Source: Aeromicrobium choanae (GTDB lineage: Bacteria > Actinomycetota > Actinomycetes > Propionibacteriales > Nocardioidaceae). From it: 64,000 nt of DNA. The notes beneath the pieces were generated by a model. The model saw only the letters and a list, made by a program, of their open reading frames with translations, ran no database searches and was not told the DNA's origin. The stretch is from contig NZ_LT796768.1 of NCBI RefSeq assembly GCF_900167475.1, forward strand, positions 2,542,001 to 2,606,000, read 5' to 3'. Each line of letters begins with the position of its first letter. Within the stretch, counting starts at the first letter, position 1. Below, piece after piece: positions 7,932-18,101 of the stretch. A program made the position numbers and the translations under genes.

Positions 7932-8930
7932 ATGAGGATCGTCATCACCGGTGCCAGCGGCAACCTCGGCTCCGCGGCCCTGCGCGAACTGTCCGCCGGA
8001 GGCGACCACGAGCTCACGGCCGTGGCCCGACGCCTCCCCGACGTGGGCGATGCCGGTGCGGCGTCCGTGCGCTGGCACGCCGCGGACGTGTCGCACGACG
8101 ACCTCACGACGGTCTTCACCGGCGCCGACGCCGTGGTCCACCTCGCGTGGAAGTTCCAGCCCACCCATCGCCAGGACGTCACGTGGGCGACGAACGCGGT
8201 GGGCACCCGCCGGGTTCTCGACGCAGTGGCCGCTGTCGGCGTGCCCCAGGTGATCTGCGCGTCGTCGGTGGCGGCGTACTCGCCGGTCGAGCACGACACC
8301 CCCGTGGACGAGACGTGGTCGACCGACGGAGCCTCCGAGGCGACCTACTGCCGCGAGAAGGCCTACGTCGAGCGCACCCTCGACGGCTTCGAGGGCCGCC
8401 ATCCCGACGTGAGCGTCGTCCGGCTTCGGCCCGCGTTCGTCTTCCAGCGCTCGGCCGCCAGCGAGCAGCGCCGCATCTTCGGCGGGGCGCTCGCCCGTCC
8501 CGCGCTGCTGGACCGCAAGCGCATCCCGATCCTTCCGCTCCCCGCCGGGCTGCGGCTCCAGGCGATCCACGCCGGCGACGTCGGCCGCGCGATCCGGGCG
8601 GCGGCGGAGCGATCGGTCAGCGGCGCGTTCAACCTCGCCGGCGAGGGCGTGCTCCGCCGGGCGGAGCTGGGCGACCTCTTCGGGGCGCGCACCGTCGAGG
8701 TGCCGGCGCGGGTCGCGCAGGCGGCGCTCGGGGCGGCGTGGCGGCTCCATGCCCTCCCCGTGCCCGGCAGCCTGCTGGGCGCCCTGATGCACGTGCCGCT
8801 GATGTCCACGGACCGGGCCCGGACCGAGCTCGGCTGGACGCCCGAGCACTCGGGCTTCGACGCCGTCGACGCGCTCCTCTCGGGCCTCCCCGAGCGCGCC
8901 GGCAGCACGATGCCGCCGCTGCATCCGTGA
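7932..8930 (+). CDS. NAD(P)-dependent epimerase/dehydratase-like SDR
   Basis: A 332-residue extended short-chain dehydrogenase. It begins RIVITGASGNLGSAALREL, the TGxxGxxG cofactor loop; ADVSHDDL and DAVVHLAWKFQP follow, and the active site reads S-A-A-Y (SSVAAYSPVE) with EATYCREKAYVE carrying the Y-x3-K pair. The C-terminal part (MSTDRARTELGWTPEHSG) is typical of sugar-nucleotide epimerases. It follows the glycosyltransferases and has its own SigB/F-like promoter, so it could supply or modify a sugar for them, but no specific reaction can be assigned. Confidence 0.82.
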   Translation: MRIVITGASGNLGSAALRELSAGGDHELTAVARRLPDVGDAGAASVRWHAADVSHDDLTTVFTGADAVVHLAWKFQPTHRQDVTWATNAVGTRRVLDAVAAVGVPQVICASSVAAYSPVEHDTPVDETWSTDGASEATYCREKAYVERTLDGFEGRHPDVSVVRLRPAFVFQRSAASEQRRIFGGALARPALLDRKRIPILPLPAGLRLQAIHAGDVGRAIRAAAERSVSGAFNLAGEGVLRRAELGDLFGARTVEVPARVAQAALGAAWRLHALPVPGSLLGALMHVPLMSTDRARTELGWTPEHSGFDAVDALLSGLPERAGSTMPPLHP

Positions 8931-8943
8931 GCGAGGATCACGC

Positions 8944-9633
8944 ATGAGCCGACTGCCGAGCGCCCTGGGCGCCGTCCCCGGCATCGCCGCCCGGGCCGGC
9001 GGCGCGGTGCTGGAGGGAGCCACCCACGCGCTCGCCCTCGTGCGGAGGGCGCGCAAGCCACTGCATCCGCGCGGCTCGGTCTGGGAGGCGGAGCTGACGC
9101 GCGCTGGCACCTTGCTGCCCACGGGCGTGCCCTGGCTGGACGAGCCGGGCACCGAGCGGGCGATCGTCCGCGTGTCCGCCGCCGTTGGGCTGCCGCACGG
9201 CTGGCCCGACCTCCAAGGGCTCGCCATCCGGCTGCCGGAGCAGGACGACGCCGACGTCCTGCTCGCCAGCACGGGGATCGGCCCACTCACCCGCTTCCTG
9301 CTCCGGCCGGTGAAGTCGTCGGGCTGGCACCTGTCCACGACGCTGCTGCCGTACAAGGGCCCCGAGGGGCCGCTGCTGCTCGCCGCCGCTCCCACGGGGG
9401 AGGGTCGGTACGTCCTGCTGCGGGCCGAGGGACAGGGTGCCTGGGTGGCCTTCGCGGTGCTGCGACTGCTGCACGAGACGGACGTGAGGCCGTCCTTCGA
9501 CCCCGTGCGCCGGCTGCTCCCCGGCCTGGCCAACTACGACTGGGTGAGCCGGCTTCGCGCTCCGGCGTACCGACGAGCCCGCGAGGATCGGGGCGAGGGG
9601 CCGGCGTCCACCGTGCGTGACAATGTGACGTAG
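8944..9633 (+). CDS. Uncharacterised protein with a catalase-fold-like segment
   Basis: A 229-residue soluble protein starting 13 bases after the SDR gene. The stretch HPRGSVWEAELTR, AIVRVSAAVGLPHGWPDLQG and LAIRLPEQDDADVLLAS resembles the catalase beta-barrel pattern (K-G-x-F, V-R-F-S, G-L-P, D-x-R-G-x-A-x-K-x) but lacks the distal histidine and the R-x3-Y heme ligand. It may be a non-catalytic relative of the catalase superfamily; the resemblance was judged by eye and is weak. Its stop codon lies inside a CRP-like palindrome serving the next gene. Its presence seven genes after katE in the same orientation is suggestive only. Confidence 0.65.
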   Translation: MSRLPSALGAVPGIAARAGGAVLEGATHALALVRRARKPLHPRGSVWEAELTRAGTLLPTGVPWLDEPGTERAIVRVSAAVGLPHGWPDLQGLAIRLPEQDDADVLLASTGIGPLTRFLLRPVKSSGWHLSTTLLPYKGPEGPLLLAAAPTGEGRYVLLRAEGQGAWVAFAVLRLLHETDVRPSFDPVRRLLPGLANYDWVSRLRAPAYRRAREDRGEGPASTVRDNVT

Positions 9634-9639
9634 GTCACA
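9624..9639. promoter_or_regulatory. CRP/FNR-like palindromic site upstream of the DUF6351 gene
   Basis: TGTGACGTAGGTCACA matches TGTGA-N6-TCACA exactly. It overlaps the stop codon of the preceding gene and lies 47 bases before the DUF6351 start, with TAGGGT as a possible -10 immediately after. A related site is at 28038-28053. Confidence 0.55.
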
Positions 9640-9685
9640 GTAGGGTGCTCGAATTGGATCTCGGGCAGTCCTTTGGGAGCCAGGC

Positions 9686-12181
9686 ATGCGTCACCACCAG
9701 CGTCGTCCCCTTCGTCTCGTCCTCCTCGTCGGCACCGCCGGGCTGGCGCTCGTCGCCGGCGCCACGGTGGCCGCCGAGGCCGGATCTCCGCGCCACGGCA
9801 GCTCCCTGCGGATCGAGGTGCTCTCCAGCGCTCCGCACCAGGTGTCCGCGGGCGACGCGCTGGTCGAGGTCACCGTGCCGCGGCAGGTCAGGCCCGCCGA
9901 CGTCGTGATCCGCGCCGGCGCGACGAACGTCACCGATGCCTTCGCCGTCACCACCGATCGCACGCTGGTCGGCCTCGTCGGCGACCTGCGCACCGGCAGG
10001 ACCACGCTGCGCGCCGAGGTGCGCCGAGGCGCCCGGTCGGGCGCTCGAGCGGCTTCGCTCACGGTCACCAACCATCCCGCCTCCGGCCCGATGTTCTCGG
10101 GCCCGCAGCAGCAGCCGTTCGTGTGCACCACGGCGCGGGGTCGCTTCGACGGACGCAAGATCCTCGGCCAGCCGATCGTGGACAACCAGGACCGCCAGGG
10201 CATCGCGGTGGCCCGCGAGGACGCGAACGGCGACTACCCGCAGGACGGGCGTGGCTACCCGACCGCCGCGGCCGAGACGGTGGGCTGGAGCGCGAACTGC
10301 GCGGCCGAGCGTCGCATCGGCTACGTCTACCGGTCCACCACCGACGATCGCTTCCACTGGCTCGACGATCCCGCGAACCCGCCGTCGGACATCGCCACCA
10401 CCACCACGAAGGCGGGCCGGACGGTGCCGTACGTCGTGCGCTGGGAGCGCGGCACCGTGAACCGCTTCGTCTACAGCATCGCGGCGCTGGCCCCCGTGGG
10501 CGAGGCGGACCCCGAGCGCCCCGACGCCTCGCTGTGGAACCGCCGCCTCGTGTTCAGCTTCCAGGGCGGTGTGGCGATCGGCCACACGCAGGGCACCACG
10601 AGCGACAGCGCGATGCTGCCCGCGGACCTGCTCGGCCAGGGCTACGGCGTGATGTGGTCCAGCGGCACCCGCACCAGCACGCACTACAACCTGCAGCTCG
10701 GCGGCGAGACCGCGCTGATGCTGAAGGAGCGCGCGATCGAGACCTACGGCGTGCCCGACTACACCGTGGCCGTCGGTGGCTCGGGCGGCGCGATCCAGCA
10801 GTACGTCTACGCACAGAACCACCCGGGGATCATCGACGCGGCGATCCCGCAGTACTCCTACCCCGACATGGTCACGCAGGTCATCCACGTGGGCGACTGC
10901 GAGCTGCTGGAGTACTACTTCGACGCCACCGACCGCACCAACGCGAAGTGGAGGGATCCCGAGGTCCGGCAGGCGATCATCGGCCTGAACGGCACCAAGG
11001 AGCCGAAGAACCTCTCGGCAGGCGAGATCGCGCAGTGGAACCAGCTGTACGGCGCGATGCAGGCGCTGGGCTACCAGGTCATGGACCGGGCGCCCGGCTC
11101 GGCGGCGCCGCCGCTGATGGAGTGCAAGCCCGGCTGGTTCGGCCTCACGCCGCTGGCCCTGAACCCCACGTTCACCGACGTGGACGACCTCGACCAGCTC
11201 GCCCAGGGCACCGAGGGCGTGCAGTGGACCCACTTCGCCGACCTCGTGAACATCTACGGCACCGGGCCCGACGGCTACGCGCGGGTGCCCTGGGACAACG
11301 TGGGCGTCCAGTACGGCCTGGAGGCGATGAAGGACGGCGTCATCACCCCGGCGGAGTTCCTCGACCTGAACGCCAAGGTCGGCAGCTGGAAGGAGTCGCG
11401 CGACATGGTGCCCGAGGGTGCCCCGTTCGACGGCCCCACGACGCCGCAGAACTTCGACCCGTGGAGCTCGCGGAACATGAACCTCAGCCCCGACGGCACG
11501 ACTCCCGCGCCCCGGCGCGAGGGCGACCTGAAGGCGATCCGCGCCGCCTACTCGTCGGGCATGCAGTTCCAGGGCGACATCGACATCCCGATCATCGACC
11601 TGCGCCCGTACCTGGAGGACGAGCTGGACATGCACAACACCCAGCAGTCCTTCGCTTCCCGCCAGCGCATGCTCAACGTCGACGGAGACGCCTCGAACCA
11701 GGTCGTCTGGTTCGCCGACGCCCGGCCGGCCCAGGACTACGACCCGACGTTGCGCGCGTTCGAGGTGGTCGACGAGTGGATGGCGAACATCGCGAAGAAC
11801 CCGCGCCGCGGCGTCTCGGGCAACAAGCCGGCCCGTGCGGTGGACACGTGCTTCACGACCTCCGGCGACGTGATCGCCGCGGGGCCGAGGGTCTGGAGCG
11901 GGATCATCGACTCCAGGGCCGCGGGGGAGTGCACCCAGCGATTCCCGATCTACTCGAGCTCGCGCCGGGTCGCCGGCGGCCCGTACGAGGGCGGGATCTG
12001 GAAGTGCGCCCTGCAGCCGGTCTCGAAGGCGGCGAGGTCCGGGCTCTACGGGTCGTGGCGTCCCAGCCGCGCGGAGTTGGCCCGCCTCGAGCAGGTGTTC
12101 CCCGACGGCGTGTGCGACTACCGCAAGCCCGATGTCGGCAAGCCGAGGCATCACGGGGGCTGGGGCAAGGGGCGAGGCTGA
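9686..12181 (+). CDS. Secreted DUF6351-family protein, alpha/beta-hydrolase-like
   Basis: An 831-residue exported protein. Residues 1-31 form a Sec signal peptide (RRPLRLVLLVGTAGLALVAG). Residues about 35-130 are an Ig-like beta region, and the remainder resembles DUF6351, an actinobacterial and proteobacterial family of secreted proteins. YTVAVGGSGGAIQQY (about 363-377) looks like a nucleophile elbow G-x-S-x-G of an alpha/beta hydrolase, with HPGIIDAAIPQYSYPD after it. Paired cysteines suggest disulfides outside the cell. A tannase or polyester-cleaving role has been proposed for relatives, but the substrate is unknown here. A CRP-like palindrome upstream suggests cAMP-type control. Confidence 0.8.
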   Translation: MRHHQRRPLRLVLLVGTAGLALVAGATVAAEAGSPRHGSSLRIEVLSSAPHQVSAGDALVEVTVPRQVRPADVVIRAGATNVTDAFAVTTDRTLVGLVGDLRTGRTTLRAEVRRGARSGARAASLTVTNHPASGPMFSGPQQQPFVCTTARGRFDGRKILGQPIVDNQDRQGIAVAREDANGDYPQDGRGYPTAAAETVGWSANCAAERRIGYVYRSTTDDRFHWLDDPANPPSDIATTTTKAGRTVPYVVRWERGTVNRFVYSIAALAPVGEADPERPDASLWNRRLVFSFQGGVAIGHTQGTTSDSAMLPADLLGQGYGVMWSSGTRTSTHYNLQLGGETALMLKERAIETYGVPDYTVAVGGSGGAIQQYVYAQNHPGIIDAAIPQYSYPDMVTQVIHVGDCELLEYYFDATDRTNAKWRDPEVRQAIIGLNGTKEPKNLSAGEIAQWNQLYGAMQALGYQVMDRAPGSAAPPLMECKPGWFGLTPLALNPTFTDVDDLDQLAQGTEGVQWTHFADLVNIYGTGPDGYARVPWDNVGVQYGLEAMKDGVITPAEFLDLNAKVGSWKESRDMVPEGAPFDGPTTPQNFDPWSSRNMNLSPDGTTPAPRREGDLKAIRAAYSSGMQFQGDIDIPIIDLRPYLEDELDMHNTQQSFASRQRMLNVDGDASNQVVWFADARPAQDYDPTLRAFEVVDEWMANIAKNPRRGVSGNKPARAVDTCFTTSGDVIAAGPRVWSGIIDSRAAGECTQRFPIYSSSRRVAGGPYEGGIWKCALQPVSKAARSGLYGSWRPSRAELARLEQVFPDGVCDYRKPDVGKPRHHGGWGKGRG

Positions 12182-12235
12182 CGGCGCATTGGTCCGCGAG
12201 GCGGGCTACGTTGGAATCAACCTGAGGAGGCCGCA

Positions 12236-12400
12236 GTGACCGATCCGGAAGAGATGAAGGCCAAGTTCCGCGAGGCGCTCGACAAGAAGAAGCACCGTCA
12301 TCACGCCACCGCCGAAGGTGCTGAGCACGACGGCAGCGAGAAGTCGCACGGCGCCACGAAGCCGATCGAGCAGCCGGAGTTCCGCCGCAAGGCGACCTGA
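12236..12400 (+). CDS. DUF5302 small protein
   Basis: A 54-residue basic and acidic protein. TDPEEMKAKFREALDKKK and the ending EFRRKAT match the actinobacterial DUF5302 family, which is uncharacterised. The start is a GTG with AGGAGG seven bases upstream. It is too hydrophilic for a membrane role. The gene faces gdhA, with a long palindrome between the two stops. Confidence 0.8.
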   Translation: MTDPEEMKAKFREALDKKKHRHHATAEGAEHDGSEKSHGATKPIEQPEFRRKAT

Positions 12401-12430
12401 CCCCGACTGCCGCGGCTCCGCCGCGCGAGC

Positions 12431-12493
12431 TGTGAAGCGTTGCCCACCGTTCTCAGGCGGATCCGCCCGAGAACAGGTGGGCAACGCTGCACA
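12431..12493. terminator. Long imperfect palindrome between convergent genes (bidirectional terminator)
   Basis: Two arms of about 31 bases (outer part TGTGAAGCGTTGCCCACC against GGTGGGCAACGCTGCACA) pair with only two mismatches and one unpaired base. It sits between the stops of the DUF5302 gene and gdhA. There is no T tract. Similar-looking elements occur at 23996 and 46346. Confidence 0.65.
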
Positions 12494-12513
12494 TCGGGCG
12501 TCAGGGACTGGCG

Positions 12514-13860
<1,347 letters not shown>

Positions 13861-13933
13861 TCATTCCCGTCTGCTTTGTTACGTTCACATTTCGTGGCGT
13901 GCGGGAACCAGCCTGCCTCATGCGACGAACGCA

Positions 13934-13969
13934 CCGCGCCGCGCCCCCGGTGACGGGAGCGCGGCGCGG
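13934..13969 (-). terminator. GC-rich hairpin after the nitronate monooxygenase gene
   Basis: CCGCGCCGCGC pairs with GCGCGGCGCGG around a short loop, 11 bases past the stop of the gene at 13980-14933. No T tract follows, as is usual in actinomycetes. Confidence 0.6.
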
Positions 13970-13979
13970 GCCGTCCGAT

Positions 13980-14933
13980 TCAGGCCGGGACGGCGGCCAG
14001 CAGCTCGCGCTTGGCGGCGTCGTACTCGCGCGTGAGCCGGGCGACGAGCTCGGCGGCGGGCACGGTCGCGTCGACGGCGCCCAGGCCCTGGCCGGCGCCC
14101 CAGATGTCCTTCCACGCCTTGGCGTCCGTGGTGCCGCCGGAGCCGAAGTCCATGGTGGAGGGATCGCCCGCAGGCAGGTTCCGCGGGTCGAGGCCGGCGG
14201 CCTCGATGCTGCCCCGGAGGTAGTTCCCGTGCACGCCGGTGAACAGGTCGGAGTAGACGATGTCGTCGGCCGAGCTCTCCACGATCATCTGCTTGTAGCC
14301 GTCCACGACGTTGGCCTCGTCGGTGGCCAGGAAGGCCGAGCCGACGTAGGCCAGGTCGGCGCCGGCGGCCTGCGCGGCCAGCACGGAGCGGCCGTGCGCG
14401 ATCGAGCCCGAGAGCAGCAGCGGGCCGTCGAACCACTGGCGGATCTCCTGCACGAGCGCGAAGGGGGAGAGGGTGCCGGCGTGACCGCCGGCTCCGGCGG
14501 CCACGGCGATGAGGCCGTCGGCGCCCTTCTCGATGGCCTTGTGCGCGAAGCGGTTGTTGATGATGTCGTGCAGCACGATGCCGCCGTAGGAGTGGACGGC
14601 CTCGTTGATCTCGGGCCGAGCGCCGAGCGACGTGATCACGATGGGCACCTGGTGCTCGACGATCGTGGCCATGTCCTCGTCGAGGCGGTTGTTCGAGCGG
14701 TGCACGATCTGGTTCACGGCGAACGGCGCGGCGTCGGTGCCCGCGAGCTCGGACTCGATGCGGTCGAGCCAGTCGCCCAGCAGCGACGCGGGGCGCGCGT
14801 TCAGCGCGGGGAACGAGCCCACCACGCCGGCCTTGCACTGGGCGATGACGAGCTCGGGGCCCGAGGCGATGAACATCGGGGACGCCACGACGGGCAGCGA
14901 GAGCCGGTTCTGCAGGACGGTGGGCAGGGACAT
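13980..14933 (-). CDS. Nitronate monooxygenase / 2-nitropropane dioxygenase-like flavoprotein
   Basis: A 317-residue FMN TIM-barrel protein of the NPD/FabK-like family. LPVVASPMFIASGPELVIA begins the barrel; GADGLIAVAAGAGGHAGTLSP (about 173-193) is the family H-G-G/FMN-phosphate region, and SGSIAHGRSVLAAQAAGADL continues it. Such enzymes oxidise nitronates or related substrates; others have unknown roles. The ATG at 14933 has a good GGAGG upstream and gives the usual family N-terminus. A palindrome overlaps its promoter. Confidence 0.88.
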   Translation of the reverse strand: MSLPTVLQNRLSLPVVASPMFIASGPELVIAQCKAGVVGSFPALNARPASLLGDWLDRIESELAGTDAAPFAVNQIVHRSNNRLDEDMATIVEHQVPIVITSLGARPEINEAVHSYGGIVLHDIINNRFAHKAIEKGADGLIAVAAGAGGHAGTLSPFALVQEIRQWFDGPLLLSGSIAHGRSVLAAQAAGADLAYVGSAFLATDEANVVDGYKQMIVESSADDIVYSDLFTGVHGNYLRGSIEAAGLDPRNLPAGDPSTMDFGSGGTTDAKAWKDIWGAGQGLGAVDATVPAAELVARLTREYDAAKRELLAAVPA

Positions 14934-14951
14934 GGAGACCTCCGGGCCGGG

Positions 14952-14974
14952 ACTATTGCAACAAGTTGCATAGT
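14952..14974. promoter_or_regulatory. Operator candidate upstream of the nitronate monooxygenase gene
   Basis: ACTATTGCAAC-AA-GTTGCATAGT is an inverted repeat with one extra base in the left arm. It includes a possible -10 for the reverse-strand gene, so a dimeric repressor (TetR or MarR type) is plausible; none is adjacent. Confidence 0.45.
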
Positions 14975-15014
14975 ACCGGCAGCGGAGACGGTCCACAACA
15001 CCTCGCGTGGGGCG

Positions 15015-15725
15015 TCAGGCAGGCTCGACGGGGATCGGGTAGCCGTCCACGACCTGCTGGGCGACCGAGCGCAGCTTCGTGTCCGTGCGCTGCGAGTGCT
15101 GCAGCAGCACGGCGAACGCCTCGTCGCTCGTGAGGTCGAAGCGCTCCATCACGATGCCCTGCGCCTGCCCCATCAGGACGTGCGAGTCCATGGCGGCGGG
15201 CAGGTCGCGCGCCGTCAGCGAGGCGGACACCGTGACCGCCGCGCGGCGTGCCAGGCTCTCCGCGAGCTCCCGGTCGCCGTCGGCGAAGGCGCGCGGGCGC
15301 CGGGAGTAGAGGTTGACGCTGCCGAGCACGCGGTCGCGGGTGGAAAGCCTCACGCTGATGAGGCTGCGCAGCCCGAGCGCCGCGACGGCCTCGGCCCACC
15401 GCGGCCACCGTGCCTCACTGAGGGTGTCGGGCACCAGGAGCGACTCGCGCCCGTCGAGGAGCGTGAGATCGGGACCTTCTCCCAGGTCCGCCTGGATCGC
15501 GTCGGCTCGCTCGACGATGTCGTCCGAGCCGGTGGCCGTCTCGATCGCGTTCCCCGGACCCAGGAGCAGGGCACCGCCGTGCTCGGCACCCACCGCGGCC
15601 TGGAGGTGGCACAGGACCGAGGCGATCGTGGCCTCCGCGGCCCCGGCCCGTGACAGGTCGGAGACCTTCTCCGGGAGGTCGATGATTCCCGGGACGGGCT
15701 CAGGCTGCTGCGATCGGCCGGTCAC
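15015..15725 (-). CDS. GAF-ANTAR transcription antitermination regulator
   Basis: A 236-residue protein. Residues about 20-160 form a GAF sensor domain (ATIASVLCHLQAAVGAEHGG, SLISVRLSTRDRVLGSVNLY). Residues about 175-230 form an ANTAR RNA-binding domain (LMGQAQGIVMERFDLTSDEAF, LLQHSQRTDTKLRSVAQQVV). ANTAR proteins bind paired hairpins in mRNA leaders and block termination. The ORF begins with GTG at 15725. It lies 45 bases downstream of the sigma-factor gene in the same orientation, which suggests a joint role in the stress response. Confidence 0.92.
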   Translation of the reverse strand: MTGRSQQPEPVPGIIDLPEKVSDLSRAGAAEATIASVLCHLQAAVGAEHGGALLLGPGNAIETATGSDDIVERADAIQADLGEGPDLTLLDGRESLLVPDTLSEARWPRWAEAVAALGLRSLISVRLSTRDRVLGSVNLYSRRPRAFADGDRELAESLARRAAVTVSASLTARDLPAAMDSHVLMGQAQGIVMERFDLTSDEAFAVLLQHSQRTDTKLRSVAQQVVDGYPIPVEPA

Positions 15726-15770
15726 GAATGTCCCTCCTCTGGCAGGTCCTCTGCTGGTGGGTTCCTCAGG

Positions 15771-16451
15771 TCATGCCGCGGCGACATCCGGGTGCCGGCG
15801 GACTGCCGACAGCACCTTCGCGAGCCGACGTGACACCTGCATCTGGCTGATGCCGAGGCGATCGGCGATCGCCTGCTGCGTCAGTCCCTCCACGAAGCGC
15901 CAGTGCAACAGCTCGCGCTCGTCACGGTTCAGCTCGCGCAGGCAGCGCGCCACGCTGAGCCATTCGTCCACGAGCTCGAGGCCGTCATCGGTCGTCGCGA
16001 GCTCGCGACGACCATGCGTGACGTCGTCCATCGACTCGGGCTGGAAGCACCCGCGGGCGACGGTGGCGTCGCGCAGGTCCGAGGGAGCGACCCCGATGCG
16101 TGCGGCCATCTCCTCGAGGTTCGCGCTCGTGAGCTCGGGCAGCTGTTCACTGACGATCAGGGCCTGGATCTCCTGGATGCGGCGGGGCGGGCGCACCATC
16201 CACGCCCGGTCGCGGAAGTGGCGCTTCAGCTCACCCTGGATCGTGGCGGTGGCGTACGGCGGGAACGGCCCCTGAGCAGGGTCGTAGCGGCCTGCGGCCT
16301 TCACGAGAGCGAGGCGCGCGACCTGCACGAGGTCCTCGGTGTCCACACCGCGGCCGGTGAAGCGATGGGCCAACGCGCTGGCGAGGGAGAGATGGTCGAG
16401 GACGAGGTCCTCGGAACTCGTTCCGGCGGGGTGTTCGGACAGCACAGCCAT
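15771..16451 (-). CDS. SigB/SigF-type alternative sigma factor
   Basis: A 226-residue group 3 sigma factor. Region 2 includes SLASALAHRFTGRGVDTEDLVQ (about 22-43) with GPFPPYATATIQGELKRHFRD; region 3 follows (ANLEEMAARIGVAPSDL), and region 4 has the helix-turn-helix LTQQAIADRLGISQMQVSRR at about 192-211. This is the Streptomyces SigB / mycobacterial SigF group that reads GNNT-N15-GGGTAY promoters, several of which occur in this window. No anti-sigma or anti-anti-sigma gene is adjacent. Start at ATG 16451; GTG upstream choices lack family similarity. Confidence 0.92.
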   Translation of the reverse strand: MAVLSEHPAGTSSEDLVLDHLSLASALAHRFTGRGVDTEDLVQVARLALVKAAGRYDPAQGPFPPYATATIQGELKRHFRDRAWMVRPPRRIQEIQALIVSEQLPELTSANLEEMAARIGVAPSDLRDATVARGCFQPESMDDVTHGRRELATTDDGLELVDEWLSVARCLRELNRDERELLHWRFVEGLTQQAIADRLGISQMQVSRRLAKVLSAVRRHPDVAAA

Positions 16452-16567
16452 GGATTCTCCGATGCTGGAGCGACTCCTCGAGGCTGGGCGTTCAACCGAG
16501 TTCAGCGTCACACGCCTGGGGTGACTCGGCAACACGAGCGATCGTCGAGGCGGGCGCCCGCGCGACC

Positions 16568-18094
16568 TCAGCCACCGAGCCGGTCGTCCTTCCCCTCGAC
16601 CTCCTCCTGGACGTCCAGACGCTTGAGGGGCTTCGTCGCGGGGCCGTTGAGGACCTCGCCCTCGGGGGAGAACCGCGACCCGTGCAGCGGGCAGTCCCAC
16701 GAGCGCTCGTGGTCGTTCCACCGCAGCACCCCGCCGAGGTGCGTGCAGAGTCCCTGCACCCGACAGGTGCCGGCCTCCGAGCGCGACTCCGCGACGACGC
16801 GGACGCCGTCGCGGTGCACGTCGCCCTCACCCGGCTGCAGGGTCCTCGGGGACGCGGCGATCACCCGGGCGGCTCCGGTCGCGACCTCCTTGGCGACCTT
16901 GGCGTTCATCACGGCCCGCCCGCGCGCCGAGAGCAGGGGAGAGGAGTGGTCGACCACCTCCTCCACCCACGGCAGCCGGTCGCCGAGGATGTCGAGGGCG
17001 ATGGCGATCGCGGCGGCGGTGCCGTTGGTGAAGCCCCATTTGGCGAAGCCGGTCGCGAAGCGGATCCGGTCGCCGCCGCGCGGCATCCTGCCGAAGCGCG
17101 GCAGCCCGTCGGCCGTCGTGTAGTCCTGCGCCGACCACGCCGCGACCTCGCGGGCGTCGGGGAAGTGCTCGGCCGTCCACGCGCGGATCATCTCGACGTG
17201 GTCGCGCTCGGACTCGGTCCGCCCGACGCCGTGCCCGAAGCCGCCGACGAGCAGCGCGGGGCGTCCGTCCTCGGTCAGCGCGTCGCGCAGCGAGACCGAG
17301 GGCGAGCCCGTCGACAGCCCCATCACCTGCGGCGGATCGGGCAGCTCGTAGCCGACCACGTACGAGCGCTGCGGCTCGAGGTCGCTGAAGGCCAGGCTGC
17401 GGTCCAGGATCGGCGAGCCGGTCGCGACGACGAGGGACTCGGCACGGACCTTGCGGCCGCCGCTGACGTGGGCGGTGGGCGAGCCGAGCCAGTCGACGTG
17501 CAGGACGCGGGCGTGCTCCACCAGCGAGCCGCCGTTCGCCCGAAGCTCGGCGGCGAGGGCCGCGAGGAGCGACCCGGGGTCGACCTGCGCCTGGTCGGCG
17601 AGGGTGACGGCCCCGTGCGTGGTCACGCGGAGGCCCGGATCCTCGGTCCACTCGACGGGCAGGCCCACCGACGTCGCGGCGACGAGCTCGGCTCGCGCGC
17701 GCGACGTCTCGGTGGGGCTGGCGGCGAAGGTCGCGGCCGTCCGCCGGTGGATCCGGACGTCGTGCTGCTCGGCGAAGTCGACCAGCCACTCGAACCCGGC
17801 GCGGTTCATGTCGACGTACGCCTGCACGACGTCGCGTGAGTGGTCCTCGAGCAGGGTCGACAGGCGCGTGCCCTGCAGCAGCGACACCTTGGCCGAGCTG
17901 TGTCCGGTGGACCCGGCGCCGACGTAGCGGGCCTCGACCACGCACACCCTCCGGCCGGCGCGCGCCAGCAGGAGGGCGGTGGTCAGCCCGACGACGCCCG
18001 CGCCGACCACGAGGTCGTCACAGTCGTCGGGAAGCGCGTCGTGGCCGGACACGTCGGCGGGCACCAGCCACAGGGGTCGGTTGTCTTCGGTCAT
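16568..18094 (-). CDS. FAD-dependent oxidoreductase with C-terminal Rieske [2Fe-2S] domain
   Basis: A 508-residue fusion. The N-terminus has the DAO-type dinucleotide loop LVVGAGVVGLTTALLLARAG (about 28-47). The C-terminal 100 residues form a Rieske domain with Cys450-x-His452 (CTHLGG) and Cys468-x2-His471 (CPLHGSRF), so both metal ligand pairs are intact. Such amine-oxidase-like flavoprotein/Rieske fusions are common in stress regions of actinobacteria and Bacillus (YhfW type). ATG 18094 gives the family start; it overlaps no gene. It lies seven bases downstream of the small acidic gene and probably shares its SigB/F-type promoter. Confidence 0.93.
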   Translation of the reverse strand: MTEDNRPLWLVPADVSGHDALPDDCDDLVVGAGVVGLTTALLLARAGRRVCVVEARYVGAGSTGHSSAKVSLLQGTRLSTLLEDHSRDVVQAYVDMNRAGFEWLVDFAEQHDVRIHRRTAATFAASPTETSRARAELVAATSVGLPVEWTEDPGLRVTTHGAVTLADQAQVDPGSLLAALAAELRANGGSLVEHARVLHVDWLGSPTAHVSGGRKVRAESLVVATGSPILDRSLAFSDLEPQRSYVVGYELPDPPQVMGLSTGSPSVSLRDALTEDGRPALLVGGFGHGVGRTESERDHVEMIRAWTAEHFPDAREVAAWSAQDYTTADGLPRFGRMPRGGDRIRFATGFAKWGFTNGTAAAIAIALDILGDRLPWVEEVVDHSSPLLSARGRAVMNAKVAKEVATGAARVIAASPRTLQPGEGDVHRDGVRVVAESRSEAGTCRVQGLCTHLGGVLRWNDHERSWDCPLHGSRFSPEGEVLNGPATKPLKRLDVQEEVEGKDDRLGG

Positions 18095-18101
18095 CGGCGG
18101 C

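Noticed and set aside
9635-12154. 839-codon open frame on the reverse strand opposite the DUF6351 gene
   Set aside because: It is a by-product of high GC; the forward frame has a signal peptide and a recognised family, while the reverse product is Arg/Val/Gly-rich and matches nothing.
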